This document shows, one piece after another, positions 42,445 to 55,300 of a stretch of 64,000 nucleotides of DNA. The first letter of the stretch is position 1, and every line of letters begins with the position of its first letter. Below the pieces are notes generated by a model that made no database searches, had not been told where the DNA came from, and saw nothing but the letters and a program-made list of their open reading frames with translations. This DNA is from Chlorops oryzae (lineage: Eukaryota; Arthropoda; Insecta; Diptera; Chloropidae): positions 58,198,884 to 58,262,883 of the forward strand of contig CM035806.1 of NCBI GenBank assembly GCA_020466095.1, read 5' to 3'. Both the position numbers and the translations under genes were made by a program.

Positions 42445-43400
42445 TGTGAGTTTTTTTTTTTGCAGAAGCGAGCTGGTAACGTTAATCATACTACATTTAG
42501 AATCACTCTCTGCTTCACCGACATCCGCCTTAAGGTTGCTAGCATATTCTCAACATTCGCCCACTGATTAAACCTAAGTATATATCGCATTGCTTTGTTT
42601 TGCAATTTTTGCATTCTTTCTATGCTTTGTTGCGTTCCCAAAAATAGTATTGTTGAACAATACTCAAAATGCGGCTTGATAATTGTATTATATATATTAA
42701 TAGTACACATCATCGAGATCTTGTTTCTGATTCTTCTTAGAAAAACAACTTTTTTGGCTTTCTTTTTGCATACATAACCGATATGTTTATTGAATTTCAG
42801 CTTGAAATCAATTATTACACCTAAGTATTTAATATGATCAACCCATTCTACTTCACAGCCGTCTATCACTACGCTCCTGCTTGCTCTTCCTCCAAACAGC
42901 ATGCTCTTCGTTTTCCCAACGTTCAAACTCAATTTGTTCATTTTCGGATAATTAGATACTGCCATCAACTCTCTGTTCAACTAATCAATGCACTCGTATG
43001 CTGAATTTCCTACACCATAAAGTAACGCATCGTCTGCAAATAAACATATTTTCGCTTCACTCAGAACTAATGCGATATCATTGATATATATTATAAACAG
43101 GAGTGTACCCAGTACTGCTCCCTGTGGCACTCCCAAAACTACTGGCATAGCTATTGATTTAACTCCTTCCACTCTCGTTCTTTGCCATCTTTCGCTGAGA
43201 TAACTCCGGAACCAGTTAAGCTCGGCTCCAGCGACCCCATATGCCTTTAGCTTTTCCAATAACTAGAATACTTCTATCTACTGTTTCAAATGTTCTTCGA
43301 AAGTTCAAGAACACTGCTGCAAATGTCCGCTTGCTGTCAATTTAAGCTTTCCACTTCATGACGATTAGATTAAGTAGCGACTCACAACCAGCGACCGAAA
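42445..43400 (-). pseudogene. LINE C reverse transcriptase fragment with poly(A)-like tail
   Basis: RT motifs on the minus strand: a damaged FETVDRSILLEKLKAYG block near 43290-43240, GVPQGAVLGTLLFIIYINDI near 43130 and catalytic FADD near 43040. After one stop at 42981-42983, the thumb region follows with KLSLNVGKTKSMLFGG and YLGVIIDFKLKF. An A-run (T-run near 42449-42460 on the plus strand) after the stop suggests the 3' tail. The endonuclease is missing. This family differs from LINE A and B; jockey/CR1-like. Confidence 0.8.
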
Positions 43401-43548
43401 ATAAAAGTTATTTGCGAAACCTTAAAAAAAAGCAAAGAGAATGACTTGACGCACAAACATATTGAAGACTCAGTTTTGACTGTCACATGCTTGACTTCAA
43501 TTTGAAAACATCATTTTTAAATCTTTGATTTTTATTTTTAAGTCAAAA

Positions 43549-45842
43549 ACTAACCGTTATTTTTTGCCGTTTATTATATTCAGCCCGAATAATGGTTATT
43601 CTAGGCGTTTTATTTTATTCAGCCTGAATAGTCGTTATTCTGCGCTTTTTATTTTTTCCAGCCTGAATAAAAAGCCTTTGCTTTTTTCGACTAAGCAATA
43701 CTTCATTTTGGGAAACTTTTGATGCAATAGTATACTTTATTACTTCCTCTTAGAATTACCAAAAATAGGCGTGGCTTGCCCCTTTTTGAAGGCATTTTTA
43801 ACATCTATTTTTCCAAAATGCATATTCACTTGACACTCGAGAACAGCAGTGCCCTGCAGTATATTTTTTGGTATGCTTTACCCGAATCTGTAGTCAGAAA
43901 TCACCCACGACCCTGACGTTTCTTCAAAACCACTCAGCAACGCCCCTCCCCCCTTAAAGAAGATCCTTTTTCCCCACCAACGAAGGGGAAGCCTTTAAAA
44001 TCAATTAAACCATAGATATTTAAATTTACTTTATTTACCACAACGAGTCAATTTTTTTTTTATACCTGACACACTCTGTGTTGAGTGTGGATATTGCGTT
44101 TGTGCGGTTGTGTGTAACACCCAAAAGCAGTCGAGATAGACCATACAAAATATATATACAAATGATCAGCGTCACCAGGATATGTCCGTCTGTCTGTCTG
44201 GATACACTTTTCTTATCAAAGAGGTTGAGCTATAGTGATAAAATTTAGCATGCGCGCTCACGGGGCCACGAGCACAAACAAGTTAGAGAATGGACCCGAT
44301 CGGACCATTTTTAGGGGTACCTCCAGTACTAGGGTCTGGCACAAAAATCACAAAAACAGCTCTAAAATCGAAGTTTTTCAAGATATTTTGATAAAATTTG
44401 ATATTTGAATATATTTCAAGGCACGTAATATAATTTCCAAAAATTGGAAAAGTGGGCGTGGCATTGGGGCGTTTTTCAAAAATTGTCTCCTACAATCGAA
44501 ATTCAAATGGGACTTGAACGAAAGTTGGCACGTATGCTTCCCTGATAGCAATAAACATCCACCCCAAAAATTTCTTGATCGGTCCATTATTAAGGGTACC
44601 TCTAGTACTAGGGTCTGTAACAAAAATCCCAGAACTGCCTCAAAATCAGACTTTTTCGAAATATTTCAATACGCTCAAATTCTAAGTTTCATTGAAATAT
44701 TTCGAAAAAGTCTGATTTTGAGGCAGTTCTGGGATTTTTGTTACAGACCCTAGTACTAGAGGTACCCTTAATAATGGACCGATCAAGAAATTTTTGGGGT
44801 GGATGTTTATTGCTATCAGGGAAGCATACGTGCCAACTTTCGTTCAAGTCCCATTTGAATTTCGATTGTAGGAGACAATTTTCGAAAAACGCCCTAATGC
44901 CACGCCAACTTTTCCAATTTTTGGAAATTATATTACGTGCCTTGAAATATATTCAAATATCAAATTTTATCAAAATATCTTGAAAAACTTCGATTTTAGA
45001 GCTGTTTTTGTGATTTTTGTGCCAGACCCTAGTACTGGAGGTACCCCTAAAAATGGTCCGATCGGGTCCATTCTCTAACTTGTTTGTGCTCGTGGCCCCG
45101 TGAGCTGCGCATGCTAAATTTTATCACTATAGCTCAACCTCTTTGATAAGAAAAGTGTATCCAGACAGACAGACGGACATCTCCTGGTGACACTGATCAT
45201 TTGTATATATATTTTGTATGGTCTATCTCGACTGCTTTTGGGTGTTACACACAACCGCATAAACGCAATATCCACGCTCAACACAGTGTGTATCGAGTAT
45301 AAAAAAAATTTACTCGTTATGCTAAAAAAAGTAAATTTAAATATATATGGTTTAATAGATTTTAAAAGCTTCCTCTTCGTTGGTAGGGGAAGGGGATCCT
45401 CTTTAAGGGGGGAGGGGCGTTGCTGAGTGGTATTGAGCAAAGTTCAGGGTCGTGGGTGATTTCTGACTACAGATTCGGGTAAAGCATACCAAAAAATATA
45501 CTGTAGGGTACTGCTATTCTCGAATATCAAGTAATATAATATATATATAATAATAATATAATAAGCCTTTTGGTAAAATAAATGTTAAAAATGCCTTTAA
45601 AAAGGGGCGGGCCACGCCTATTTTTGATAAATTCCAAAAGAGGAAGTAATAAAGTATACTATTACATCAAAAGTTTCCCAAAATTACGTATTGCTAAGTC
45701 GAAAAAAGGAAAGGCTTTTTTATTCAGGCTGGAAAAAATAAAAAGCCCAGAACAACGACTATTCAGGCTGAATAAAATAAAACGCCTAGAATAACCATTA
45801 TTCGGGCTGAATATAATAAACGGAAAAAAATAACGGTTATTG
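43549..45842. mobile_element. Large palindrome (~1.1-kb arms) with DINE-like core and tandem subrepeats
   Basis: The left arm runs from about 43549 to 44670 and the right from 44691 to about 45842, separated by 20 bp. Outer parts carry ~50-bp subrepeats around TTCAGCCYGAATAATGGTTA; inner parts carry a DINE-like block (TATACCTGACACACTCTGTG, GTCCGTCTGTCTGTC, GGTACCTCCAGTACTAGGG). Arms differ by scattered substitutions and small indels, plus a short AT insertion near 45537-45560. No gene is supported; ORFs mirror each other across the centre. Confidence 0.85.
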
Positions 45843-46586
45843 CGGCTGAAAAAGATGTACGTCTTCAAATAACAGTTATCAAATGACGTTTATCTATAAA
45901 CGTTATAACCGTTACGGTCCCTGCTCACAACTATGATTTTGTCTAAATCCCGACTGATGTTCGCAAAACAGGTTATGCTTGCTATGCTGTATGGGAGGCC
46001 TATGTATGGAACCGTAGACCGAGTGATTCTGAAAATTTCTGAAAATCTGAAGCTAATAAAATCTGCAAAATGACCATAACTGTTAAAAACTTGCAATAAA
46101 TAATTAAGTTCTTGAACTGAAAAAAGTGACTTTTCCTACGAAATTCCTAGGCATTTGGCCGAGGAAAAAAGGTATCATGAAAATATTCTAAAAAAAAACC
46201 ATGACGGCATAAACAGCTGATCTAAATTACAATTTTAGTTTGAATTTCACTTTTCTGCGAGAAATAATTTAACTTCAATTATTTCTGCTAGAAAAGCCTC
46301 GTTTTCATGTGTATTTTTAAGGCACAAAAGCACCAAAATATTATGATCCTTTTTTACTGAACTGCGGCCAGCCGTCAGAAATGCCGCGTTAAGTTTCTGT
46401 CATGCATTTTCTTAAGTTTTTGACGTGATAACGTCTATTAAATCGATGAAAGGACATTCTATCTGCGAAAAAAAGACGACAGAAAACTCAATGTGCGTGT
46501 GCACACAAAACACTCAAATACACAAAATTTCAAACAGGTTTAGAGCAGAGAGTTCGCAGTCATGAGAAAGCAAATCGTCTCAATCG
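45843..46586. other. No gene recognised
   Basis: AT-rich spacer between the palindrome and the left inverted-duplication arm. No motif or repeat was identified except AACGGTTATT-like echoes of the palindrome end. Confidence 0.4.
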
Positions 46587-48229
46587 TATAAGCTTAGTGA
46601 TTTGGCCCCCGATGCCGATTTCGACTAAAGTTGTTTTGCTGGTAAGGAAAATGCATTAAACTTAATTGGCACCGAATTTCTTAAAAAATTATATCTCAGA
46701 AATGAATAAAGATAGAACACAGAAAAAAACATTTTTTTTGGTCGATTTTGCTTAAGCCAATATATGCTCCTTTGGAATTATTTTTTTTTGTCTTACTATA
46801 ATACAAAAATGCACGAAAATAGAGCTTTTTGTACAGGTTAATTGTGCATAATTTTATTACAGTCAATCGCCTGCAACATCTTTAAAAATCACAAAACTAA
46901 AATTTTGCACACTTCTGGGGAGTACCTGTGATTGATATCAATATGATTTTTCCGTACATTCATTAGAGCGGTGCGTTTTTTGAATAATTACTGAAACAAA
47001 ACATTTCTAGTGTGTTTTGGGCTGGAAATGACGAATCCGGTGTAAACAAAATTTTTTTTTTCAATGTTTAGGAACTCCATCTTTCATTTTTATTATTTTC
47101 AGTAATTTTTACGAAAGCTGGAAGAAAAATGGTAGTAAAAAGGAACAATTCTTGAGTGTAAACAACTTCTATGCCTTATATTTTTCATGTAGAATACAAA
47201 TATATATAAATAATATGTCTATATTCGGGAGTGTTCGGGTGCCATTTTCCGCCTCCTCTACAGAGCAAAAACAGCTTTACATAATCAGCGAAAATTAATA
47301 TGCGGCAATTTTGCAGTATCAAACGGAGGTCATTTATAAAAAGCATAAAATGCAGTGGCCCTAAGTGGCTAAGCGGCTTAAAATTATATCCCGTCTGCAT
47401 CGACGTCACGGATATACGGAAATCCTCCAATATCCTCCACCACCAAATTATGTTTGCTTTTTGGAAGACGGAAGAGATTAGCCAACCTCTCGGTTAAAGA
47501 TCTCACCTCAGATCCCGGATCGCGGAGTTTACGAGCCACACGTGATTCACCGTGCTTGCCCAACACAAACGCTCTTGCTGTAGCGAGTAACACTGTAGAT
47601 TGGTTCTCTGCCATGAACGTGCGTGGATTGTTCCCTGGATAAAACCCGGGTTCTGAGCTGGAGGCGATTGAGACCAAAGGAGATGTCACCTCTGCTGCCG
47701 GCGTCATCGCAGGGACTGATGCCGCTGGAGTGCTATTCTGACACAGTATGGTGTTGTGTTTGCGTTCACAATTTCTGCAGCTGCCAGATGGACACCGTTT
47801 TGCAATTGTGGCACAAGTTCGTCGTTTTCACCGCTGCAAACGGTTGAGTTGAGTTCAAAGCGAGCAGATCTGGACATTTTGATTTTCGATGGCCTCCGTT
47901 GCAGAACGTACAGTTCGATTCAGGGGTTGTGTTAGACATATGCGAACGCACGACATTCCCACGAGAATTAGAATCTGGCTTCTTAGCGCTGTTTCCGCAG
48001 TCGCCAGCTAGGCTCTATGCACGCTGCGCACGAAAATTCAATAATGCTGGAAACGATGGAAGCTCGGTGGCTGAACATGTCATGCACGAAGCCTTTTGGG
48101 TCGCAGTCGGCAATTTGGATTTCACAATCGGAACCGTAAGCGCATCCCAATGCTGTACTGGTAAATCCATAACCTTTAGTGCCCGAAGGATTTCTTCCAC
48201 TGCGTCGATGGCAGCGAATAGGGCTTTGT
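46587..48229 (-). repeat. Left arm of a 1.65-kb inverted duplication
   Basis: It is the reverse complement of 57909-59584 and very similar: only scattered substitutions, plus a ~30-bp block present only on the right near 58730-58762. It contains a BEL gag fragment, a LINE RT scrap (LGPLHFMLFINDL) and ~700 bp of unassigned AT-rich DNA. The outer boundary is GTATAAGCTTAGTG in both arms. The inner boundary meets a LINE 3' end. Confidence 0.92.
47384..48229 (-). pseudogene. BEL/Pao gag fragment in left arm
   Basis: Minus-strand pieces of gag: IVKSKLPTATQKAS near 48140, a zinc knuckle CTFCNGGHRKSKCPDL near 47905-47858, then a Ser/Thr-rich stretch. A stop and frame changes break it. It lacks the N-terminal part still present in the right-arm copy. 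Confidence 0.7.
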
Positions 48230-48799
48230 GAAATCTCTTTATGTTGCTTTGGTCAGATCTAAGTTGGAATATGCTTCATTCATATGGAGCCCATTCTATA
48301 ATGTACACACAGCACGTATCGAGCGAATTCAGAAATCTTTTACTAGATCTGCTTTACGCTCTCTTTACACATTTGATAGTCTTCCTGATTATCGCAATCG
48401 CTGTGCGCTTATTGGGTTAAAGACCCTGGAGTCACGCCGGTCCATGCAATCATTACTCCTTGTCACTGATATTGTTAGTGGAAGGATTGATTGTATCTTA
48501 CTTCAAAGTATTTTCTTTTTTGTGCCTACTAGAATTTTAAGGCGTACTGATTTATTTTTTTAACGCTCCAAAGAACGAATTACGCTATGAATGCTCCTCT
48601 ATACAGAGTCTTAAATCTTTATAATAATGTTGCATCCTGTGTTGATATTGATTTTAATTTTTCAAGAGAGCATCTGAAGTCTATTTTAAGTTATTGTAAT
48701 TTGTTTTAAGTCAATTTTGTAATGGATTGTTTACTGTTGAGTAGTCTGTAAGTGTTAGTCTGTAAGAATTTTGAATTCATAGACTGAAATAAATAAATA
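48230..48799 (+). mobile_element. 5'-truncated LINE A-family copy (C-terminus and 3' UTR)
   Basis: It reads LYVALVRSKLEYASFIWSPF and IERIQKSFTRSALRSL, closely matching LINE A at 2.46-2.78 kb, and ends in the same CATAGACTGAAATAAATAAATA tail. The last coding part is broken near 48560. Its truncated 5' end coincides with the inner end of the left inverted arm. Confidence 0.85.
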
Positions 48800-48800
48800 A

Positions 48801-50560
48801 GAAGCTCCTGGAGTAAAAGGGTTGAAATTAAGGTTGTGAGTACTATTTTTTGTAGGATTACGAGCTGATTATTTTTTAATATTGACGCGCTTTTTCAGAT
48901 CTTGATAAACTAGACAACTTCTGAAATTTGCAGTATGGTTTCCTTGACAGTTTCTTCATTTAAATAATTTGCGATCATTATTTGAATTTTTATCGCAGAC
49001 TGAGCTGTGATGAAGCTCGCCACATATTACACACACGGTGCGCAATGTATAATAAGATTTTGTGTCCAAATTCTTGACAGTTGGTACATTGTATGGGACC
49101 ATTTCTTTTGTGTGGCACTTCTACCGTTATTTTACGATGCAACAGGAATTGCAAATTGTATATGGGATGGATTTCGTTTTCTTAAGTTTTCAGCTGTCCG
49201 GCAACAGATCAACTTTAAACATAGGCTAAGAAATTTTTGCTTTGTTAAATATATTTATAACCGATCTTGCGTGAAACCCATTCTCTTCTAGCGCACTCTT
49301 TATTTCGTTTGTGTCAACATCTGCTTCAATACCTTTGATCACCACTGTAATACCTTTGCTACTCTTTAGCTGGTATGTGTAAAAATTTTTATTCGCTCCT
49401 TCAAACTCTTTTACAACTTTTCGGAAACTATCTTCCGTGTTTGTTTGAATTTTTGTTTCGTCGATATTACTCCTAGTTAAGGGAACTACGTGAACGTTGG
49501 TATTTCCTAATAAATTAGCTAATTTGGCAACAAGTGCATTCGAGCTCCGCTCTCGCAAATAGATTGGGGGCGGTTTAAGTACCTTTTTTGGTTGATTTTC
49601 TGTTGAATTTTCGACCGAAATTGTAGCAAGTGGAGGGAACCGATTACCAATTAGTGTTTCTTTGGCAGCAAGATCTTCGATTCTATTAAGTTTGGCCCTG
49701 TTGTCATTTTTTCTGGAGGGGCTTCTTTTCCTCTTCGTAATATTAATATAACGGTGCAGTGCATACCGAATAGCACCGCCTGCTGTTTGATTTGCTTTTT
49801 ATTCATTTCAACAACTATTGGGCTTTGTTTGGAAGAATTAAGTTTAATTACATCTCTAGGAAGAGTTTTCAAAGGAGAATGTGGTAAAATACGCTTAGGA
49901 GTGTTGTTAGGGATATTTTCCTTACCGCTATGTGAAATTATTCCACTGGTGGAGTTCGGTCTCTTCCTTTCGTATTGGATTAAGTTTGGCCCTGTTGTCA
50001 TTTTTGCCGGAAGGGCTTCTTTTCCTCTTCGTAATATTAATATAACGGTGCATACCGATTAGCACCGCCTGCTGCTTGTTTTGTTTTTTATTATTTCAGC
50101 AACTATTGGACTTTGTTTGGACGAATTAAGTTCAATTACACCTCTAGGAAGAGCGTCCAAAGGGAACTTGGTAAAATACTCTTAGGAGTGTTGTGAGGGC
50201 TATTTTTCTTGCCGCTTTGAGAAATTATTCCACTGGTAGAGTTCGATCTCTTCCTTTCGAACTGGATTTTTATATTTTTGAATTGGCTTATACCTGGCTG
50301 TTAACTTGTAGACTGGTCCAGATTGTCACCATTTTGTGTACTACCCCTACTGGGAATTACTGAATTTTCCCTACCTGGATGTTGATTAAGCCCAGCTTTT
50401 AACTGATTTGTGTCGCGACTATTAGACGCTGGACTATGGCTGATTGGCATCACTTTCGGGCAGAGCAGCTAGCTGCTGCAGCAGCTGCAGATACCGAGTG
50501 TCTCTCTCTATCGTTCCTAGGAGTTGGACGACAACAAATAATATACGTATGTTAGTATGT
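48801..50560 (-). pseudogene. jockey-like element 2: ORF1 and leader, broken
   Basis: It is homologous to the ORF1/leader at 20.6-22.6 kb. The clearest open part (49558-49226) shows an RRM-like VIKGIEADVDTNEIKSAL segment, and upstream basic low-complexity coding is at 50001-49651. A segment of about 294 bp is tandemly duplicated (copies near 49700-50000 and 50000-50290). The start codon of the older copy reads CTG. ORF2 is absent: the left end meets the tail of the LINE A-family copy. Confidence 0.75.
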
Positions 50561-50699
50561 ATAATCACTATTTTTATCTTTATTTTGTATTTCAATACAC
50601 AATTTACTGCTGGAGCGGAACACTGTATTTCTCCTTGCAGAATACTTCTGAGCTTTGCTCAAATAAATCATTGATGCACGATTAATTATTTTTATTGAT

Positions 50700-51072
50700 A
50701 TTATCATTTATTGTTTATGGAGCGCAAAAGTATGTTGTTCACTCTTCGACAAGGGTTGCCAAAAAAAAAAAAAATAAATTTATTAGCAAAGTATCTTACG
50801 GCAGAAGTTAATTACGTAGCGGACGTACATCCCTATCTGTTAAGAAATATCGCGGATATTCGAAGACCACCATACATGTCAAGGGCGGAACAGAATACTT
50901 TGTTCTATAGGGGAGCTAGTATTTTTAATACCTTGACGTACAAGTTAAGCCGGTAATCTTTGTATGGGTAAAAGGAAATTATGTATAGTTTCCATTAACA
51001 TGCAGCGCTTATATATTTTATTTCTTTTATAACATTATCAATTTGTAATTAATAGAATAAAGCTAAATAAAT
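50700..51072 (+). pseudogene. LINE C-terminal remnant
   Basis: An 81-codon stretch (50711-50956) ends with a PPYMSRAEQNTLFYRGASIF block, the usual C-terminal 'slFYRG..iwNsLP' pattern of jockey/CR1-type RT proteins, and an AT-rich 3' end with AATAAAGCTAAATAAATA follows. A poly(A) run encodes KKKK. Only the extreme 3' end survives. Confidence 0.55.
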
Positions 51073-51075
51073 ATA

Positions 51076-52068
51076 TCGTTACCTTAAAGTAGAAAGGCCC
51101 TAACTAACAAAACTAGAATTTTACAGGAGAGCGAAAAATTTGAATTAAATCCAAAAAAATAAAGAAATGAAATTTCCTTTGATGCAGTTTAAGCTTAAAA
51201 CCATAGAAAAATGGAGTGCTCAAACAAATTTGTATTTATTTTATATATTTATAAAGTTATGTCATATAGGGCATTTTGAGTGTGAATTTCTTAAAAGTCA
51301 TTCTAAGTTGGGGCTTTTTAATCAAGTGAAAGGTTGCACGTTTATCGCAAAAGCAGGAGTGGTGTCTTCCATAAAATGCTCCGATCTCTGAGGAAATAGC
51401 TCATATTCGGTATTTATGTCGGTTTTGTAAAAGGTGAATTGCGAAGAGTCATATCAAAAGGCGCGTAACGTATTAACAGCGAAAATTTACCAAAGTGCAC
51501 GTAAATCTTCGTATTAAACCGATGAGATTGATTTTATTTTATACAATAATTTTAGTGTTTTTGTTATCTAAAATTTTTTCTTTGATAAGGCTGGGCCGGT
51601 TTTTGTTTGTTTTTTTTTTTTTGTGTTAAAACCACATTTAAATATTCAAATAAATAACATTCACCAGTGGTTTTGAAATTTTCATACGATTTTCAGGGGG
51701 TTCATAAGTCCTCTATTTATGAACTTTGAGTGGACGTGCAGCAAAAAGTAGGCGTTGCAGCATACCAATGTTCAGTTTTTCCAATTTTGGAGCACAGCAG
51801 TAAGCTCTGTTTCAAAGTTCATCTCAGTGGGTCCAAAGTTGTGAAATTTAGCTACGATAATAAAAGTGAGTTAGGGCTTTTTGTTCAAAGAAGTGTTTGA
51901 AGTCAGTTAGGGCTTCTTTTTTAAATGATGGTATGTCCGTTATTTTTGATCTCAGAACTTTTGATTTTTTATCATGGTGTATTTGGGGGCTGTTTATCGA
52001 AATATGCAAAAAAGTGAATTTTGAAAAAAATGTTAGTTGGGGCCTTTCTACATTAAGGTAACGATATA
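51076..52068. mobile_element. TIR element, ~990 bp (TIR TATCGTTACCTTAA)
   Basis: A 38-bp inverted repeat with two or three mismatches bounds the unit: TATATCGTTACCTTAAAGTA onward at 51076 and its complement at 52031-52068. Subterminal AGTTAGGGCTT repeats occur near 51870 and 51905. No convincing ORF. It is directly next to the copia LTR. Confidence 0.7.
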
Positions 52069-52076
52069 CATACTTT

Positions 52077-52331
52077 TGAGAAATTGGCTCAAAAACGAAA
52101 AAGAAATGTATGCTAGTATAAAAGATTTAATTGGAGAGAACTTTACAATGATGCTTAAAGCTTAGCGGCTACCGGAAGAGGAAGTAAAAAAAAAAGAGGA
52201 GAAAAAATACATAAAACAGAAATGTCATTATTACATCTTTCTCTAATTCTTCGCAAGAGAAGGTAGCCACTTAATTAAAATGTCAGAATATAATCCATGA
52301 ATTTGTACAACGAAAAGCGTTACACTCAACA
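52077..52331 (-). repeat. 3' LTR of copia element
   Basis: Minus-strand ends are TGTTGAGTGTAACG and CCAATTTCTCA. The pol stop codon lies in its first bases. Degenerate copies of the same 255 bp occur at about 56600-56790 and 56850-57115. Confidence 0.7.
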
Positions 52332-55300
52332 CTCCCTCTCGATTTCGTTGTGCTGTGCTCGATGCGCCAGTCGGTAATGTCGTATTATAGTTTGAAAGTT
52401 TTCTTTGCTTAAGGCCTTGGTAAGGACATCTGCAAGTTGCTTGCTGCTTTCCACGTACTGCACATCAATCTCACCAACAGCTTGCATATCGCAGGAATAG
52501 AAATATTGAACGTCGATATGTTTAGTGCGCACCAACTCAATCGCCTTTTGATTGTCACATTTAACAGGTGTTGCATATGTTCGGTTGCATTTCACATCCA
52601 ATGCAAGCTTTCGCTGCCATACAACGAATTTCGTGGCTGCACAAATTGCCACGAATTCTGCCTCTGTGGTAGACGTAGCCGTTACACTTTGTCGCCGAGA
52701 ACTCCATCCTATGGGACCACCATTCATAAAGGCCACCCAACCTGTAACGCTTCGTCGAGTGTCGACATCGTTGGCCCAATCCGCATCGCAATACATGACC
52801 ATTTCATTGTTTCCAGAATTCAGTCCAAAAGATAAGCCATGTTTAAAGTGCCTTTTATGTATTTAAATACACACTTGACTCCTTGCCAGTGGACTTCAGC
52901 CGGTTTTTCAAGGAAACGGCTTAGTACGCCTATTATGTACGCTAGATCTGGTCTGGTACATACCATAAGGTACATGAGAGACCCGACTGCCTCTCGATAT
53001 GGAAACTTTCCCATCTTGCCTTGAGTATCTTCCTTGGAAAAATGCTTGCCAGTGTCAGCAGGTGTCGACACTGGAAAACAATCAGAGTGATTAAAACGAT
53101 CCTAAACCTTTTTGGCATAGAACTCTTGAAAAATGTAAAGTTGTTGATGCTTGCTGTCAATCCTTATTTGCATCCCAACAAAACATTCAGCTTTCTTGTA
53201 CGTTATTTCAAACTCAGCATGTAGTTTATGCAGCAGAATTTGGATAAAATTTTTGTTTCTACCGCATATAAGCCCGTCATCAACGTACAGTAACAGATAG
53301 GTAATATCGCTGGCAGAGCCATATGTAAAAACACATTTGTCAGCCCATGCTTGTTTGAAACCAAAAGCCGTTAAGAACTCCACAATTCTCTTGTTCCATT
53401 GCCTGGAAGCTTGTTTAAGCCCGTATAGACTTTTTGTTAATTTGCAGACTCTGTCATCTTGTCGATAGCCACAAGGTTGTTTCATATAGATATCTTCTTC
53501 TATATAACCATGAAGAAAATCGGTTTTTACATCGAATTGGATTATGTCCATGCTTTGAGCGGCTGCTATGGCTAATACGGTTCGCACAGCTTCATACCGA
53601 ACGACCGGTGAATAGACTTCTGTGTAATCCACTCCTCGTATTTGTGAATAGCCCTTGACCACCAACCTGGCCTTATATTTTTCAATTTCACCATTTGAAT
53701 TATACTTGCGTTTGAATATCCACCGATTGGATAGTAAATGCATATCGTCTGAACGTTCGACGAGAGTCCATGTGTTATTTTTGTTCAATGCGTTTAATTC
53801 ATCATTGATGGCTGCTTCCCATTTTTCAGACTCCTGGCTGTTCAACGCCTAATGCAAGTCGACTGGTTCAAATTGCACCATACATACCTCAGAATCCACT
53901 TGCTCTTCATTTAACCTCTTTCTGGCTGCACTTCTGGTTTCTTATAGGTCTCTGTTGCTGGCACAAGCCTTTTTTTGTCGATTGTTGTCATCTTTGATGC
54001 TGACATCCTCCTTTTCTTCTTCATTGGCCTTGTCGATGGAAATGTCAACAGCCGTCTCCACTTCGCTGTAGACGTCATAGCCCTCATCGAATTTCACATC
54101 TCTTCGAATAAGGATTCTCTTCCCGTTGGGATCATAAATTCTATACGCCTTACTTGAATCATTGTAACCGACCATCAGACATTTTGCAGAATTTCTATCC
54201 CACTTCGTGCGTTGATCCTTTGAAATATGGACATATGCATCGCAGCCAAACACACGCAAGTGCTTCACTGAAGGTTTCTTTTCGAACCACCTTTTGGATC
54301 CATTTAATACTTCCGTAGCTGTTCGATTTTTAAGATAAACTGCTGTATTTGTCGCCTCAGCCCATAAATACAGTGGCATCTCCCTCTCATGCAGCATAGC
54401 TTTCGCACTCTCCACAATGGTTCTGTTTTGCCGTTCAATAAAACCATTCTGTTCTGGCGATCTCGGCGTCGCAACTTCGTGCTTGATACTGTGTTGCAAC
54501 AGGAACCTTTTTACATCGTTATTACAAAATTCCAAACCACCATCTGAACGAATTCTTTTAATTTTATGTCCATCAGACTGAACTTCTGCAACGAATTCCA
54601 TTAGCTTGTCCAGGACTTCGGTTTTATCCTTCAAAAAATATACAAAACAGTATCTGGAATGATCGTCTTTGAGAAGCATAAAATAAAATGCGCCGCCAAT
54701 AGATGGACTGCTCATCTTTCCACACAGATCAACATGAAATGTTTCGCCTGGAATTGAAGCTCTATTTGCGCCCATTTTCGGAAAAGATTGACGGTGTTGT
54801 TTTCCATATGTGCAGCCTTTACAAAATGGAGTTGCCTTTGGAAAATTTTCAATTGTCAGATCTGAAACGATAGCTTTATTATTCATTTCCTGTAGCGTTT
54901 TGAAGTTGACATGTCCCATGCGATCGTGCCAAATCTTAACTGACTCAGAGCACGCCGCATTTAAACCAGCGCATTCCGCAATTATTGGCTTCAAGTTCAG
55001 TTTGTATAAACCACGGTCTTCTTTGCCTTCCACAATCGTCTTTTTGTTTTTTACAAATGAAACTCGTCCTGTACCTTTTTCAAATGCAATGTTCATTGAT
55101 TTTGCTGCTTTTGATATCGAAATAAAGTTTTTATCGAGATCGGGGACAAGCAAAACATCATTTATTGTGAAAATATCATCAAGAATTCTTACGTTGATCG
55201 TGCCTTTTCCAACAACATTCAATTTCCGCCCGTCACCAACTCGCACGTAAAGAAGAGAATTTGTCAAATCGATGTAATTAACAAATAGCTCCCTCTGGAA

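Noticed and set aside
44378..44983. Two nearly identical 81-aa ORFs facing each other (and 79-aa partners)
   Set aside because: They are mirror images across the centre of the 43.5-45.8 kb palindrome, not a gene pair.
47899..48231. 110-aa ORF on the plus strand, repeated at 57912-58244 on the minus strand
   Set aside because: It is antisense to the BEL gag fragment in both inverted arms; its conservation follows from the duplication.
52437..52866. Plus-strand ORFs of 104-132 codons over the copia RNase H
   Set aside because: Antisense to a clear RNase H domain; no family signature of their own.
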